NCBI RefSeq assembly: GCF_000325705.1
Contig: NC_019904.1
Span: 1,372,001-1,436,000, forward strand
Source: Echinicola vietnamensis DSM 17526
GTDB lineage: Bacteria > Bacteroidota > Bacteroidia > Cytophagales > Cyclobacteriaceae
Direction of reading: 5' to 3'
Length of the DNA stretch: 64,000 nt
This document shows positions 17,706 to 27,250 of this stretch, one piece after another (the first letter of the stretch is position 1; every line of letters begins with the position of its first letter). The position numbers were made by a program, and so were the translations under genes. A model generated the notes under the pieces. The model was not told where the DNA came from. It made no database searches and saw only the letters and a program-made list of their open reading frames with translations.

Positions 17706-20039
17706 TCACTGTTTGATCCATCGGATGGTGTGGCTTTGCTGACGATGGGAAATTCGGATGAGGTAGATTCCACTACGAAGTGTTGATAATTTTTCTTTGA
17801 GCCTCGAGGATATGGCTTTTTTGCTGCCCTGGAGGGATAGGATTTCCATGCCTTGTGCATCCATGACCTTCCAATCAGCCTGTAAGTGTTCCAGGTTTTC
17901 TGGAAGGACAAGGTGGAGGTCCCCATGGTTGTAAGGATTTGGAGAGATGCGGGGTGATGGGCTGGTTTCTGCCGTTCTTTTTACCAGAAAGATTGGCGTG
18001 GGTTCTTCGTTGCCCATGGAGGACAAACTGGTGATTTTATAATAACAGTGGCCAAAAAGCGGCGGGTTTTCGTCCACAAATTGATAGGGTAAATCCTCCC
18101 CAGCACTGCCTTTGGCCTCGATTTCACCAATGGGCTCAAAGTTATCCACATTGAAGGCTGAGCGATAGACTTTATAGCCTTTTATTTGGCGTTCATCCGT
18201 AATTTCCCAATGCAGGACATTGTAATGGTCCACGGCTTTTGCGCCATAAGAGAGCCAAGTGACCGGGAGGATGGTGGCTACCCGCTCGCTACCAATGGTG
18301 AACTTATGATTGCTGAGCTGATTGAGACGAACCTTTCTTCTGGCCCATGGCCATCCGTTTTGATCAATGCCAATCCGATGGTTGCCAGCCGCGGGTTCAT
18401 GATCGGCGACAATTCGCAAGTCATCGACTTCATCGATGATCAGTCCCTGTCCGGAAATGCGTAGGGTAATGAAGTTATTTCCTCCAGTAAATCCTGAAAA
18501 GCTGAAATAGCTGTACAATTGATACAGGATCCAAGTGCCATCAGTGTCAAAGAAATCTGCATCGTGATCTACGCCAGGGAGCTGTGTGTACCGGATGGTC
18601 AGGTTGTTTCCGGCATTTGGATTGGGGCCGAGCAGCTGGAGCAGCCGTGTGCCCCCCTCGTAGGTATCCACAAACGGAAAACTGGCATTGCTGATATTCA
18701 GGTTGTTTGGAGGGTGCTTATAGTGTAGAGCCTCAAGATTGTGCCATTGCCCCACTTCGTATTCATAGCTTCCCAATCCGCTTTGGTTTAAGGTCATGTC
18801 ATGGCCCCCAAAATCCATGGCGCCAGCTTTCATGGTCATATGGCGTAAAATGGTGAGGTCATCGTCAAACGAGACTGTTCCCATGGGCTTGTCCACTTCG
18901 AGATCTTCTATGGAGAGGGCCATGCCGGAGATGCTTTGGTCTTCCGCTCCAATGATGGAGAGGGCTGTGTTATTGCCTTGGATAGGGCCAGTACCATTCC
19001 TTATCATGTCACCGGACAGGAAGAGCGTAGGAGGAAGGTTCTTTAGGGATTCACCTTCAAAATATAGGTCATGGTAGGAGGGCTCTGCCGTGCCGGTTAA
19101 GGTGTTTTTGAGCAGCTCCTGTATGCCTGACGGGGCGGCATAATGGACTTCTCCCAAAAGGTTAACGTTGGCCGCATGGAGCTCGGGCATGGGGGCATGG
19201 AGCACGAGTGTTCCTCCATCAGCAAGGGTCATTTCTTGGGCAGGTTGGGTGCTGGACCTTTGGACGATAGGGGCGTTACAATAGCTTTCCAAGGCAGCGT
19301 TTTCGGCGATGGTAAGGGAGCCATAAGCTCCTGTTATGGCGGGATTGGTATTGAAGGAAAAGGTGGCGCAATCCACCCCTGGAATGCCTTCTTGGATTAC
19401 CGTCCCAGATTCGATGATGATCTCACTGGCTTTTACCGATTCCTGAACAGTTAGGATGGCATCCGGTTCCGGAGCAAAGACCATGGTGTATCGGCTTCGG
19501 GTGGACAGGGCACTCCAAGCGCCTTCAGGTATGGCTATCCGGGATGCTCCTTTAAAGACCAGCTTGCTTTCAAGGCTACTGCCGATCCAGTCGATGTTGT
19601 TCCAAGTACCGGAGGGGATGCCAGGCACTGCTCCAGAAAAGGCATTGAGGCTTCCATACAGGGAGAGTTCATTTCCATTAATATCGAGTTTTTTCCCGGT
19701 TCCCGTTTGAGCATTGAGGTAGAGGGATTTGACAGACTGGTTTTGGGTCAAGGTGACTTCATGGCCAAAAGCTACATACACATCAGAGGTGTTGTCAGGG
19801 GCCATACTTGCAGGATTCCAGTTGCTGCCATCATAGACTTCCCAAATGCTGATTTGGTCAAAATTTCCACTGGTAATGGTACGGAAGGCACCAACTTCCT
19901 GACCGTTTGCGTTTAAGGAGAATATCCCAGATACTATAAAAATTACGAATATTATCTTGTAAATTCGTTTGGCATAAGTGCTGCCCCATTCGGCAAGGGG
20001 AATCGTATAAAACCGTACTAAAAAAATAGACCATCCCAT
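17706..20039 (-). CDS. Secreted protein with T9SS type A sorting domain
   Basis: A 777-aa probable surface or secreted protein. A signal peptide is seen in the hydrophobic run YKIIFVIFIVSGIFSL ending at ANGQ (about residue 47). The body is beta-rich with repeated G-N-F/W motifs and a DNTSDVYVAFGHEVTL segment, typical of adhesin-like modules. The last about 80 residues form a type A T9SS C-terminal domain: ISPNPYNHG, then LSTLRSGIYLIRI and a basic end. The first ATG is only 23 bp from the divergent DUF4105 start and leaves 25-30 residues ahead of the signal peptide core, so the real start may be a later non-ATG codon. Confidence 0.85.
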   Translation of the reverse strand: MGWSIFLVRFYTIPLAEWGSTYAKRIYKIIFVIFIVSGIFSLNANGQEVGAFRTITSGNFDQISIWEVYDGSNWNPASMAPDNTSDVYVAFGHEVTLTQNQSVKSLYLNAQTGTGKKLDINGNELSLYGSLNAFSGAVPGIPSGTWNNIDWIGSSLESKLVFKGASRIAIPEGAWSALSTRSRYTMVFAPEPDAILTVQESVKASEIIIESGTVIQEGIPGVDCATFSFNTNPAITGAYGSLTIAENAALESYCNAPIVQRSSTQPAQEMTLADGGTLVLHAPMPELHAANVNLLGEVHYAAPSGIQELLKNTLTGTAEPSYHDLYFEGESLKNLPPTLFLSGDMIRNGTGPIQGNNTALSIIGAEDQSISGMALSIEDLEVDKPMGTVSFDDDLTILRHMTMKAGAMDFGGHDMTLNQSGLGSYEYEVGQWHNLEALHYKHPPNNLNISNASFPFVDTYEGGTRLLQLLGPNPNAGNNLTIRYTQLPGVDHDADFFDTDGTWILYQLYSYFSFSGFTGGNNFITLRISGQGLIIDEVDDLRIVADHEPAAGNHRIGIDQNGWPWARRKVRLNQLSNHKFTIGSERVATILPVTWLSYGAKAVDHYNVLHWEITDERQIKGYKVYRSAFNVDNFEPIGEIEAKGSAGEDLPYQFVDENPPLFGHCYYKITSLSSMGNEEPTPIFLVKRTAETSPSPRISPNPYNHGDLHLVLPENLEHLQADWKVMDAQGMEILSLQGSKKAISSRLKEKLSTLRSGIYLIRISHRQQSHTIRWIKQ

Positions 20040-20062
20040 TACCTATAAATATAATCCTGACA

Positions 20063-21247
20063 ATGAAGAAATCCGTCTTGATTTTTACCATTATCCTTTT
20101 GAATATTAGCCAATTATATGCGAAAAATTATAGGGTAAGCTTGTTGACCTGTGCCCCAGGTTCAGAATTATACAGTGTATTTGGTCACAGTGCTGTGCGT
20201 GTGACGGACATGGAAACAGGCAGGGATTTGGTCTACAATTACGGGACATTTGATTTTGATCCGAGCTTTTACATGAAATTTGCCAGAGGAAAACTTGACT
20301 ATTGGCTTTCTGTAGCCACCTATGACCGGTTTATGGAGCACTATGCTTATCTGGGGCAAGCTGTAAGGGAGCAGGAGCTGAATTTAAACGAGGAACAGGC
20401 CAATAAAATGGTGGAGTTTTTACACATCAACAATCAGCCAGACAATCGGTATTACCGTTATGATTTTTTCTATGACAATTGTGCTACGCGGATCAGGGAT
20501 ATGATGAAGACGGTGTTGGGTGAGCAGCTGGAGTGGAATGATCCGGTGTCTGAAGAACAAAAGACCTTTCGAGACCTTATCGATGAATATGTGTATCCAC
20601 TGCCTTGGGGGGATTTAGGGATTGATCTGGCTTTGGGAAGTGTGATCGATATAGACGCCAGCGAACGGGAGAAGCAGTTCTTGCCCGATTATATGGAAGC
20701 TGCTTTTGGGAGGGCGGAGATTGTAGGTGATGGCCCTACACGGCCCTTGGTAAAGCACCAATCCACGCTTCTGGATGTGCCTCCCGTGGCGATTGCCCCG
20801 AATATTTTTAATCCGTATTTTCTGTTTTGGGGAATTGCCATCATGTTTATCGTCATTACGTACATGGGATATAGAAAAAAGCGACTCTTTATAGGATTTG
20901 ATCAAGCCTTTTTTGGCGTGTTGGCAGTATTGGGAATCGTAGTGGTGTTGCTTTGGTTTTTTACCGAACATACGGCGACCAAGTACAATTGGAATATGTT
21001 ATGGGCATTTCCGCTACATGGCTTATTGGTGTATGGTTTGGGGATGAGCAGTCCCGCTCCATGGGTAAAAAAGTATCTATTGTTTGCGTTGATCATGGCC
21101 GATGCGGCAGTGGTGTTTTGGATCCTGTCTTGGCAATCTTTTCATCCAAGCGTCCTTCCACTGATTTTGGTTGTGATCCTTCGGAGCAATTTTCTTTATT
21201 ATAACCTCGATAAGTTCAAAGCCCACAAGCGAATGGTAAATAGCTAA
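20063..21247 (+). CDS. DUF4105 membrane protein
   Basis: A 394-aa protein with an N-terminal signal sequence, an extracytoplasmic DUF4105 (Lnb-type periplasmic) domain to about residue 220, and five or so C-terminal membrane helices (about 250-385). The domain keeps His in SVFGHSAVRVTD and Cys in YDNCATRIRD, an arrangement like a Cys-His catalytic pair; enzymatic activity is inference. It is divergent from the T9SS cargo with a 23-bp gap and precedes uvrB by 52 bp. Function in the envelope is unknown. Confidence 0.82.
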   Translation: MKKSVLIFTIILLNISQLYAKNYRVSLLTCAPGSELYSVFGHSAVRVTDMETGRDLVYNYGTFDFDPSFYMKFARGKLDYWLSVATYDRFMEHYAYLGQAVREQELNLNEEQANKMVEFLHINNQPDNRYYRYDFFYDNCATRIRDMMKTVLGEQLEWNDPVSEEQKTFRDLIDEYVYPLPWGDLGIDLALGSVIDIDASEREKQFLPDYMEAAFGRAEIVGDGPTRPLVKHQSTLLDVPPVAIAPNIFNPYFLFWGIAIMFIVITYMGYRKKRLFIGFDQAFFGVLAVLGIVVVLLWFFTEHTATKYNWNMLWAFPLHGLLVYGLGMSSPAPWVKKYLLFALIMADAAVVFWILSWQSFHPSVLPLILVVILRSNFLYYNLDKFKAHKRMVNS

Positions 21248-21299
21248 AAAACTTTTGGCCTGCTCGAATACGTTAGTGTAAGGATAGAGAAGAAAAATT

Positions 21300-23336
21300 A
21301 TGGATTTTAAGATCATTTCAGATTATAGCCCCACAGGCGATCAGCCCAATGCCATCAAGAATCTCTCTGAGGGAATTTCTTCGGGAGAGCCCTCACAAGT
21401 ATTGTTGGGGGTGACTGGATCAGGAAAGACGTTTACCGTGGCCAATGTGATCCAAGAAGTACAGCGGCCGACCCTGGTGCTCTGTCATAACAAGACCTTG
21501 GCAGCACAGTTGTATGGAGAGTTTAAGCAGTTTTTTCCGGATAATGCGGTAGAATACTTTATTTCCTATTATGATTATTACCAGCCAGAGGCATTTATTC
21601 CCACGAGTGGGGTGTATATCGAAAAGGACCTGTCCATCAATGAGGAGATTGAGAAACTTCGCCTGAGCGCGACATCCGCTTTGCTGAGTGGTCGGCGGGA
21701 TGTGATCGTGGTGGCTTCTGTTTCTTGTATCTACGGTATCGGTAACCCAGAGGAGTTTGGTAAGAATGTAGTGAACCTAGAGGAAGGGCAGCGAATACCA
21801 CGAAATCAACTGCTGTTCCAGTTGGTCGATATCCTGTACAGCCGGGCCAATGTGGAATTTAAACATGGGACATTCCGCGTGAAGGGGGATACCGTGGATA
21901 TTTTTGTGGCCTATGCAGATTTTGCCTATCGGATTTATTTCTGGGGAGACGAAATCGAGGGAATCCAACGGATCGATCCAGAAACGGGAAAGCGCATAAG
22001 TAGTGAAAAGCAGATCACCATATTTCCTGCCAACCTCTTTGTGACAGGCAAGGAAACGATTGATGTGGCGATCAAGGAGATTCAAGATGACTTGATGAGC
22101 CAGATTTCTTTTTTCGAAAAGGACATGAGGCTGGAAGAAGCCAGTAGGCTGCGAGAGCGGACAGAGTTTGATTTGGAGATGATCAGGGAGCTGGGCTACT
22201 GCTCGGGAGTGGAGAATTATTCTCGGTATTTTGATCGGAGGTCTGCCGGGGCACGTCCGTTCTGCTTGCTGGATTATTTTCCTGATGATTATATGTTGGT
22301 GATCGATGAAAGCCATGTGACGGTGCCGCAAATCAGGGCGATGTGGGGTGGAGACCGTTCCAGAAAGGTAAACTTGGTGGAGTATGGTTTTCGATTGCCG
22401 TCTGCCTTGGACAACCGGCCGTTAAAGTTTGATGAATTTGAATCCCTGACCAATCAGGTCATTTATGTGAGTGCCACGCCTGCGGATTATGAACTGAACC
22501 AGACAGATGGGGTGGTGGTAGAGCAGATTATCCGTCCTACAGGACTTTTGGATCCCCTGATAGAGGTGCGACCCAGTGGAGACCAGATCGATGACCTGCT
22601 GGAAGAAATCGACCAGACCATTAAGAAGGGCGACCGTGTCCTGGTGACTACCCTTACCAAGCGAATGGCAGAGGAACTCAACAAGTTCCTGGAGAGGGCT
22701 GGGATCAAGTCCCGGTACATCCACTCGGAAGTAAAATCCCTGGACCGTGTAGAAATCTTGCGTGAATTGCGGCTTGGGATTTTTGATGTGTTGGTGGGTG
22801 TTAACTTGTTGCGGGAAGGCCTTGATTTGCCAGAGGTGTCCTTGGTGGCCATTCTGGATGCAGACAAGGAAGGCTTTCTGCGGAATGAGCGGAGTTTGGT
22901 GCAGACCATTGGCCGGGCAGCCCGGAATGAAAACGGCCGGGTCATCATGTATGCCGATCGGGTGACGGCTTCCATGCAGCGGGCCATTGACGAGACCAAG
23001 AGGAGGAGAAGCATCCAAATGGCCTATAACGAGGAGCACGGCATTACGCCGAAGACCGTCATCAAGTCCAAGGATAAAATCATGGGGCAAACCAAAGTGG
23101 CAGACAGTAAGAAAAATGCCAAATTCTACGATGATCATTTTACGGAAGAAAATGCTTATGCGGCAGATCCCGTGGTACAATATTTGAGTAAAGAGAAGCT
23201 CGAAAAGCTGATTCCCCAGACCCAAAAGCAAATGGAAAAAGCCGCCAAGGAACTCAACTTTATGGAGGCGGCCCGGTTGCGGGACGAGTGGCAGGGACAG
23301 AAAAAGCGATTGGAAGAGCTCAAACGAATGGATTGA
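21300..23336 (+). CDS. uvrB: Excinuclease ABC subunit B
   Basis: A 678-aa UvrB, the helicase-like damage verifier of nucleotide excision repair. The Walker A motif GVTGSGKT is near residues 38-45. The beta-hairpin region with [12 protein letters not shown] is at about 90-101. The DESH Walker B box, [19 protein letters not shown] and TIGRAARN helicase motifs follow. The C-terminal UVR domain ([17 protein letters not shown]) binds UvrC. Length is normal. The stop overlaps the start of the following small gene (TGATG). Confidence 0.97.
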   Translation: MDFKIISDYSPTGDQPNAIKNLSEGISSGEPSQVLLGVTGSGKTFTVANVIQEVQRPTLVLCHNKTLAAQLYGEFKQFFPDNAVEYFISYYDYYQPEAFIPTSGVYIEKDLSINEEIEKLRLSATSALLSGRRDVIVVASVSCIYGIGNPEEFGKNVVNLEEGQRIPRNQLLFQLVDILYSRANVEFKHGTFRVKGDTVDIFVAYADFAYRIYFWGDEIEGIQRIDPETGKRISSEKQITIFPANLFVTGKETIDVAIKEIQDDLMSQISFFEKDMRLEEASRLRERTEFDLEMIRELGYCSGVENYSRYFDRRSAGARPFCLLDYFPDDYMLVIDESHVTVPQIRAMWGGDRSRKVNLVEYGFRLPSALDNRPLKFDEFESLTNQVIYVSATPADYELNQTDGVVVEQIIRPTGLLDPLIEVRPSGDQIDDLLEEIDQTIKKGDRVLVTTLTKRMAEELNKFLERAGIKSRYIHSEVKSLDRVEILRELRLGIFDVLVGVNLLREGLDLPEVSLVAILDADKEGFLRNERSLVQTIGRAARNENGRVIMYADRVTASMQRAIDETKRRRSIQMAYNEEHGITPKTVIKSKDKIMGQTKVADSKKNAKFYDDHFTEENAYAADPVVQYLSKEKLEKLIPQTQKQMEKAAKELNFMEAARLRDEWQGQKKRLEELKRMD

Positions 23337-23773
23337 TGAAGAAAATTTTAATGCTATTGGCATTCCCGTTAATTTTGTGGAGTAGCCAAGCGGTTTTGGC
23401 ACAGCAGGCGGAGGGAAGCTATTTAGTTTCGGGAGCCTTGGATTTGGCCCGTACGGACGCCCCGGGAGTTATCAAGCGCTATCAAATGGGATTGGAGGCC
23501 AACTATTTTCACTGGTATAACATTTCTTTTTCCGGTGGTTATGAGTTTAATTATGACCGGCCAAACCAGGTAACCCTGGGCGGGCGGTATTATCCGCTGG
23601 AGCCGGCATTCCTGCGGGTCAGGGGCCTTATCGGAAAAGAGAGCGATGTGGCACTGGGTGCAGGATATACCCTAAACTTGTCCTACCGCGTCCGGCTAGA
23701 GGGAATGGTAGATTATTATGCCGTGACCAATGTTGCGGGCTTACGGGCTGCCATTGGGATATTGATCAATTAA
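23336..23773 (+). CDS. Small predicted outer-membrane/periplasmic protein
   Basis: The chosen start at 23336 overlaps the uvrB stop and begins directly with a signal peptide ([17 protein letters not shown]...LAQQ, about 22 residues). The mature part of about 120 residues alternates polar and hydrophobic residues with many Tyr/Gly, for example FSGGYEFNYDRPNQVTLGG and LGAGYTLNLSYRVRLEG. It looks like a small beta-barrel or barrel fragment. No named family was recognised. The frame is open 16 codons further upstream within uvrB, but that extension would bury the signal peptide. Confidence 0.75.
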   Translation: MKKILMLLAFPLILWSSQAVLAQQAEGSYLVSGALDLARTDAPGVIKRYQMGLEANYFHWYNISFSGGYEFNYDRPNQVTLGGRYYPLEPAFLRVRGLIGKESDVALGAGYTLNLSYRVRLEGMVDYYAVTNVAGLRAAIGILIN

Positions 23774-23785
23774 AATACGTTAGAC

Positions 23786-24424
23786 ATGACACTTCAGGAG
23801 GTCACCAGGCTGGCGCGCCAAGGTGAAGGGCTACATATCGAATTTAAGAAGAAGGTTGCTCACCCTGAAAAGATCGTCCGTGAAGTGATCGCCTTGGCCA
23901 ATACCGATGGCGGACATTTGCTGGTAGGTGTGGATGACGATGGAAGCGTAAGTGGCCAGCGATATGTGGAGGAAGATGTTTATGTGCTGAACAAGGCCAT
24001 TAAGGAAATGATCCGCCCCATGATAGATTATGAACATTTTGTCATTCCCATTACGGAAAAGAAAGGAGTGGCCGTTTACCATTTCCACAAGAGCCCAAAA
24101 AGGCCCCATTATCTGTATGAAGAGGGAAGGAAGCGGTCTTTTGTCAGGGTAGCGGATAGGACAGTACAGGCGAGTAAAGAAGTGTGGGAAATATTAAGAA
24201 GGGGTAAAAAAGAGAAAGATATCATCTTCAATTACGGCGAGAAGGAAACCAAGTTGATGCATGCCCTTAGCGAGCGAGAGACCATTACGCTCAAGGAATA
24301 TTCAAAGGTGGCCCGTTTGCCCCGGTTTATCGCTTCCAAGACGCTTGTACGGTTGGTCTTGGCCAATGTCCTACAGGTAATCCCTCAAGAGCAAGAAGAT
24401 CTTTTTAAGCTAAAGGCAAATTAA
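23786..24424 (+). CDS. AlbA_2 (Schlafen-like) domain protein
   Basis: A 212-aa protein with an N-terminal AlbA_2/divergent AAA-4 domain (PF04326 type). The signature HIEFKKKVAHPEKIVREVIA then LANTDGGHLLVGVDDDGSV (about residues 17-53) is clear. The C-terminal half is a likely winged helix (TLKEYSKVARLPRFIASKTLVRL). Such proteins bind nucleic acids and often act as regulators. It is 12 bp after the small OM protein gene and probably in the uvrB transcription unit. No toxin or nuclease domain is fused. Confidence 0.8.
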   Translation: MTLQEVTRLARQGEGLHIEFKKKVAHPEKIVREVIALANTDGGHLLVGVDDDGSVSGQRYVEEDVYVLNKAIKEMIRPMIDYEHFVIPITEKKGVAVYHFHKSPKRPHYLYEEGRKRSFVRVADRTVQASKEVWEILRRGKKEKDIIFNYGEKETKLMHALSERETITLKEYSKVARLPRFIASKTLVRLVLANVLQVIPQEQEDLFKLKAN

Positions 24425-24686
24425 AAGCAGTAAGAAAGCCTCCCGGATCACACCGCTGTCTACTGATTTTTGAAGGCTTAATCAGTGGTCATCTGCAGCA
24501 TCTGTAACTTTTAAACTAATATCCAGGGCACTTGCCAGTCCGGCAGGGAGTAGAAGGATGGCGAAGGGCCTCGCCTCCCTGACCTCCGGAGGAGGGCGCT
24601 CGGCCTGACAGCTATTAATTAAATAAACATAATAGAATTGAGGGCTTCAAGCAGATAATTATCTCCAAACCCCATGCTGGAACCGA

Positions 24687-24917
24687 AGGCTGAAAGCCCA
24701 GCTCAGTCCTTCGGTAAACACCGTCTCGATGATGAAAGGGATCAAGCCACTTTTCCAAGGGATGAATGTTGACATGTTCTTATGGAGGAATGCTTCACAC
24801 GGTTAAATGAAGGTTTCCGCCATGGGTGCTGAACGGCTTTTAGTGGAAATTTATGGGGAATAGGGAGGGCAATGTGGCTAAAACCGGCCATGTTAAATGG
24901 GTTGATCTACCATGGGT
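24687..24917 (+). repeat. Dispersed ~230-bp intergenic repeat, copy A
   Basis: This segment matches 54056-54284 in the same orientation across its whole length. Shared blocks include GATCAAGCCACTTTTCCA, GATGAATGTTGACA and TGGGGAATAGGGAGGGCAAT. Small differences and 1-2 bp indels are spread throughout. No convincing reading frame is shared. It lies in an 890-bp gap between the AlbA_2 gene and lysC. Confidence 0.8.
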
Positions 24918-24954
24918 GAAACCCATGGCTATGGATGTGTTGCCCCTTCGGGGC
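24910..24954. repeat. Tandem hairpins at the end of repeat copy A
   Basis: Two perfect hairpins: CCATGGGT-GAA-ACCCATGG at 24910-24928 and GCCCC-TTC-GGGGC at 24942-24954. The first is reduced to one arm in copy B at about 54277. The pair looks like a repetitive extragenic palindrome module. Confidence 0.6.
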
Positions 24955-25080
24955 GAGGCATCGGGTGTGTTACATATCATAACCCTTGTGTTCATTGAAG
25001 TTTCCCGAGCAGGGGAGCCATGAAGATAAATCGTAGTCCCATAGAAAAATTACTTGATTCCAAAAGGGGAGGACAGCAAT

Positions 25081-25120
25081 CCTGGAAGTAAAGCCGAGAT
25101 GGCTTCATGATGCTTCCAGG
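25081..25120. repeat. Imperfect double-stem palindrome
   Basis: CCTGGAAG (25081-25088) pairs with CTTCCAGG (25113-25120), and inside them AAGCC (25091-25095) pairs with GGCTT (25101-25105). It lies directly upstream of the MITE-like element. No coding content is seen. Confidence 0.5.
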
Positions 25121-25131
25121 CAAGGACAAAA

Positions 25132-25279
25132 AAACCGTCATGACGAATGTAGCGGTGGGGGAATGAAACAGTCTCGTTTTCCAAAAGTGGGACTATCGTG
25201 TCGTTCCTTCCAGACTAAGAAACAAGATACCAGAGAGGTACTTGGGATTCTTAGTCTTCGCTCTTCGTCATGACGGTTT
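25132..25279. repeat. MITE-like element with nested palindrome
   Basis: A 148-bp element bounded by perfect 16-bp inverted repeats, AAACCGTCATGACGAA at 25132-25147 and TTCGTCATGACGGTTT at 25264-25279. Near its right end is a second stem, GACTAAGAA (25213-25221) with TTCTTAGTC (25248-25256). It lies 35 bp beyond the 3' end of lysC and may serve as its terminator. Confidence 0.65.
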
Positions 25280-25314
25280 GATGAATTGCGTTTAGCATAA
25301 GCTAAATCAATAGG

Positions 25315-26634
25315 TTACCACTGAAACAACTCATCGTTAAGTCGCTGGAGGGCTTCATTTTTATATTTGGTATCCACGAGGATGGAAACATTGTTTCGGC
25401 TACCACCATATGAAACCATCCTGACCGGGAAGTCCTGCAGGGCGACGACTACCTCTTTGATCATGCCGGTATTTTCGGCGATCATGTTACCGGCTACACA
25501 GACGATGGTCTGTTTATAATCGATTTCTGTATTGCCAAATTTCTCCAGCTCCATGATGATTTCCTTTAGATGGGTGTCATCATCAATGGTCACCGATACC
25601 GCTACCTCTGAAGTGGTGATCATGTCGATCGGTGTTTTGTATTTCTCAAAGATTTCAAAAACCTTTCTCAAGAAACCATAAGCCAAAAGCATCCTGCTGG
25701 ACTTGATCTTCACTGCGATGATCCCGTCTTTGGCCGCAATGGCCTTGACACCTTTACCTGTTTCCTCGGCCGTGATGGTGGTTCCAGGTGCTTCAGGTTG
25801 CATGGTGTTCAGCAGTTTTACTGGGATATTGTAGGTTTGAGCTGGCCAGATGGAAGCAGGGTGGAGGATTTTTGCCCCAAAATAGGCCAATTCGGCCGCC
25901 TCATCAAATGATAGCTGGGCGATGGGACGGGTTTTGTCCACGACCCTGGGGTCATTATTGTGCATGCCATCAATGTCAGTCCAGATCTCCACCACGCTGG
26001 CTTTGATGGCTGCACCGATTAGCGAAGCGGTGTAATCACTGCCACCACGCTTCAAATTGTCCACCTCATTGCGATGGTTTTTGCAAATATAGCCTTGGGT
26101 AATAAAGAGGGCATCTTTATCATAATTCTTCAGGATGGCTTTCAGACGGTCGCTGATTTTAGCTACCTCTGGTTCGGAGTTTTCATCGATGCTCATGTAC
26201 TCCAGTGCTGGTAAGAAAATGGCGGGAATATCTTTTTCTTGCAGCAGCGTGTAGAAAAGCTTGGTAGAAAGCAGCTCACCTTGGGCCAATATGTCCCTGT
26301 TGATGGCTTCATTGAAAGAGATCTTCAGGATAATGTTCAGAAACTCAAAATGCTCCTTGATGATTTTTTCTGCCTTTTTACGGCCTGCTTCAGATTCGAG
26401 CAGTGCTTTATAGAATTCTTGATAATGGGCGTGCAAGGTGTCTATACGCTCTTTGGCAAGGTCTTTTTTGCCTTCGGCCAAAGCTTCTCCAATCCCGACA
26501 AGTGCATTCGTGGTACCGGATAGGGCAGAAAGAACGATGATTTTGCGCTCGTTATCTCTCGTGATCAGGTCTTTTACCTGATGCATTCTTTCGGGTTTAC
26601 CTACAGAGGTTCCCCCAAATTTCATGATTTTCAT
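25315..26634 (-). CDS. lysC: Aspartate kinase (monofunctional)
   Basis: A 439-aa aspartokinase that phosphorylates L-aspartate, the first step to lysine, threonine, methionine and diaminopimelate. The N-terminal kinase domain starts MKFGGTSVGKPERM and has the RGGSDYTASLIGAA substrate loop and EIWTDIDGM near 220. Two C-terminal ACT domains (about 300-439) for feedback control are visible (VKIKSSRMLLAYGFLRKVF; VCVAGNMIAENTGMIKEV). It is not fused to homoserine dehydrogenase. It lies 41 bp downstream of ribH on the same strand. Confidence 0.94.
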   Translation of the reverse strand: MKIMKFGGTSVGKPERMHQVKDLITRDNERKIIVLSALSGTTNALVGIGEALAEGKKDLAKERIDTLHAHYQEFYKALLESEAGRKKAEKIIKEHFEFLNIILKISFNEAINRDILAQGELLSTKLFYTLLQEKDIPAIFLPALEYMSIDENSEPEVAKISDRLKAILKNYDKDALFITQGYICKNHRNEVDNLKRGGSDYTASLIGAAIKASVVEIWTDIDGMHNNDPRVVDKTRPIAQLSFDEAAELAYFGAKILHPASIWPAQTYNIPVKLLNTMQPEAPGTTITAEETGKGVKAIAAKDGIIAVKIKSSRMLLAYGFLRKVFEIFEKYKTPIDMITTSEVAVSVTIDDDTHLKEIIMELEKFGNTEIDYKQTIVCVAGNMIAENTGMIKEVVVALQDFPVRMVSYGGSRNNVSILVDTKYKNEALQRLNDELFQW

Positions 26635-26675
26635 GGGTAAGTGGAATGTATGTTAATGGTTTGTTTTGTTGCGGA

Positions 26676-27152
26676 TTAGAATCCCAGCATTTTGATGGCC
26701 GTGATGGCGGCTTCATCGCCTTTGTTGCCGTGTTTGCCACCGGCACGGTCCAATGCCTGCTGTTGGTTGTCCGGGGTTAGCACGCCGAAAATCACCGGTT
26801 TATTGTACTTCAAGCCTACGTTGGTGATGCCGTGTGCTACAGCGTCACAGATAAAGTCAAAATGCTTGGTTTCCCCTTGTATGACACATCCGAGACAAAT
26901 GACGGCATCGATTTCTTTGACCTCGGCCACCCATTGCGCTCCCAGTGAAAGCTCAAAAGAGCCGGGGACATTTTTACGGTAGATGTTTTCTTTTTTGGCT
27001 CCATGGGTTCTTAAGGTTTCCACGGCTCCTTCGTATAGGGATTCGGTGATCTCTTCGTTCCACTCTGAAACCACGATGCCAAACTTTTTATGGCTGATAT
27101 CGGTGATGTTTGTGTCAGAGTGCTGGCTAAGGTTTTTCAATGATGTGGCCAT
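26676..27152 (-). CDS. ribH: 6,7-dimethyl-8-ribityllumazine synthase
   Basis: A 158-aa lumazine synthase, the penultimate step of riboflavin biosynthesis. Visible motifs are VVSEWNEEITESLYEGAVETL near 28-48, the PGSFELSLGAQWVAE segment, AVICLGCVIQGET at the active site, and GVLTPDNQQQALDRAGGKHGNKGDEAA (quoted in part) that includes the phosphate-binding and catalytic His region. Length is normal. No FMN riboswitch is visible upstream. A terminator separates it from the TPR gene, so it starts its own unit with lysC. Confidence 0.95.
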   Translation of the reverse strand: MATSLKNLSQHSDTNITDISHKKFGIVVSEWNEEITESLYEGAVETLRTHGAKKENIYRKNVPGSFELSLGAQWVAEVKEIDAVICLGCVIQGETKHFDFICDAVAHGITNVGLKYNKPVIFGVLTPDNQQQALDRAGGKHGNKGDEAAITAIKMLGF

Positions 27153-27191
27153 TTTCTATGTGTTATATGGTATTTGCTAAATGGGTATAAA

Positions 27192-27225
27192 TACAAAAAG
27201 AGTAAGACCGTTTGGCCTTACTCTT
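27192..27225 (-). terminator. Intrinsic terminator after the TPR gene
   Basis: On the minus strand AAGAGTAAG and CTTACTCTT form a 9-bp stem (27198-27225) followed by TTTTGTATTT. It lies 26 bp downstream of the TPR gene stop and upstream of ribH. Confidence 0.7.
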
Positions 27226-27250
27226 CAAATGCTGTTATTTTACTAAAGCA

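Noticed and set aside
17591..17926. A 112-codon N-terminal extension of the acyl-CoA dehydrogenase frame.
   Set aside because: The extension lacks family similarity, covers the end of the upstream gap and part of the cargo gene, and the ATG at 17590 gives the standard N-terminus.
26635..27192. Possible lysine or FMN riboswitch upstream of lysC or ribH.
   Set aside because: The upstream gaps are 41 and under 100 bp, and no conserved riboswitch core was recognised; the hairpin there is a simple terminator.
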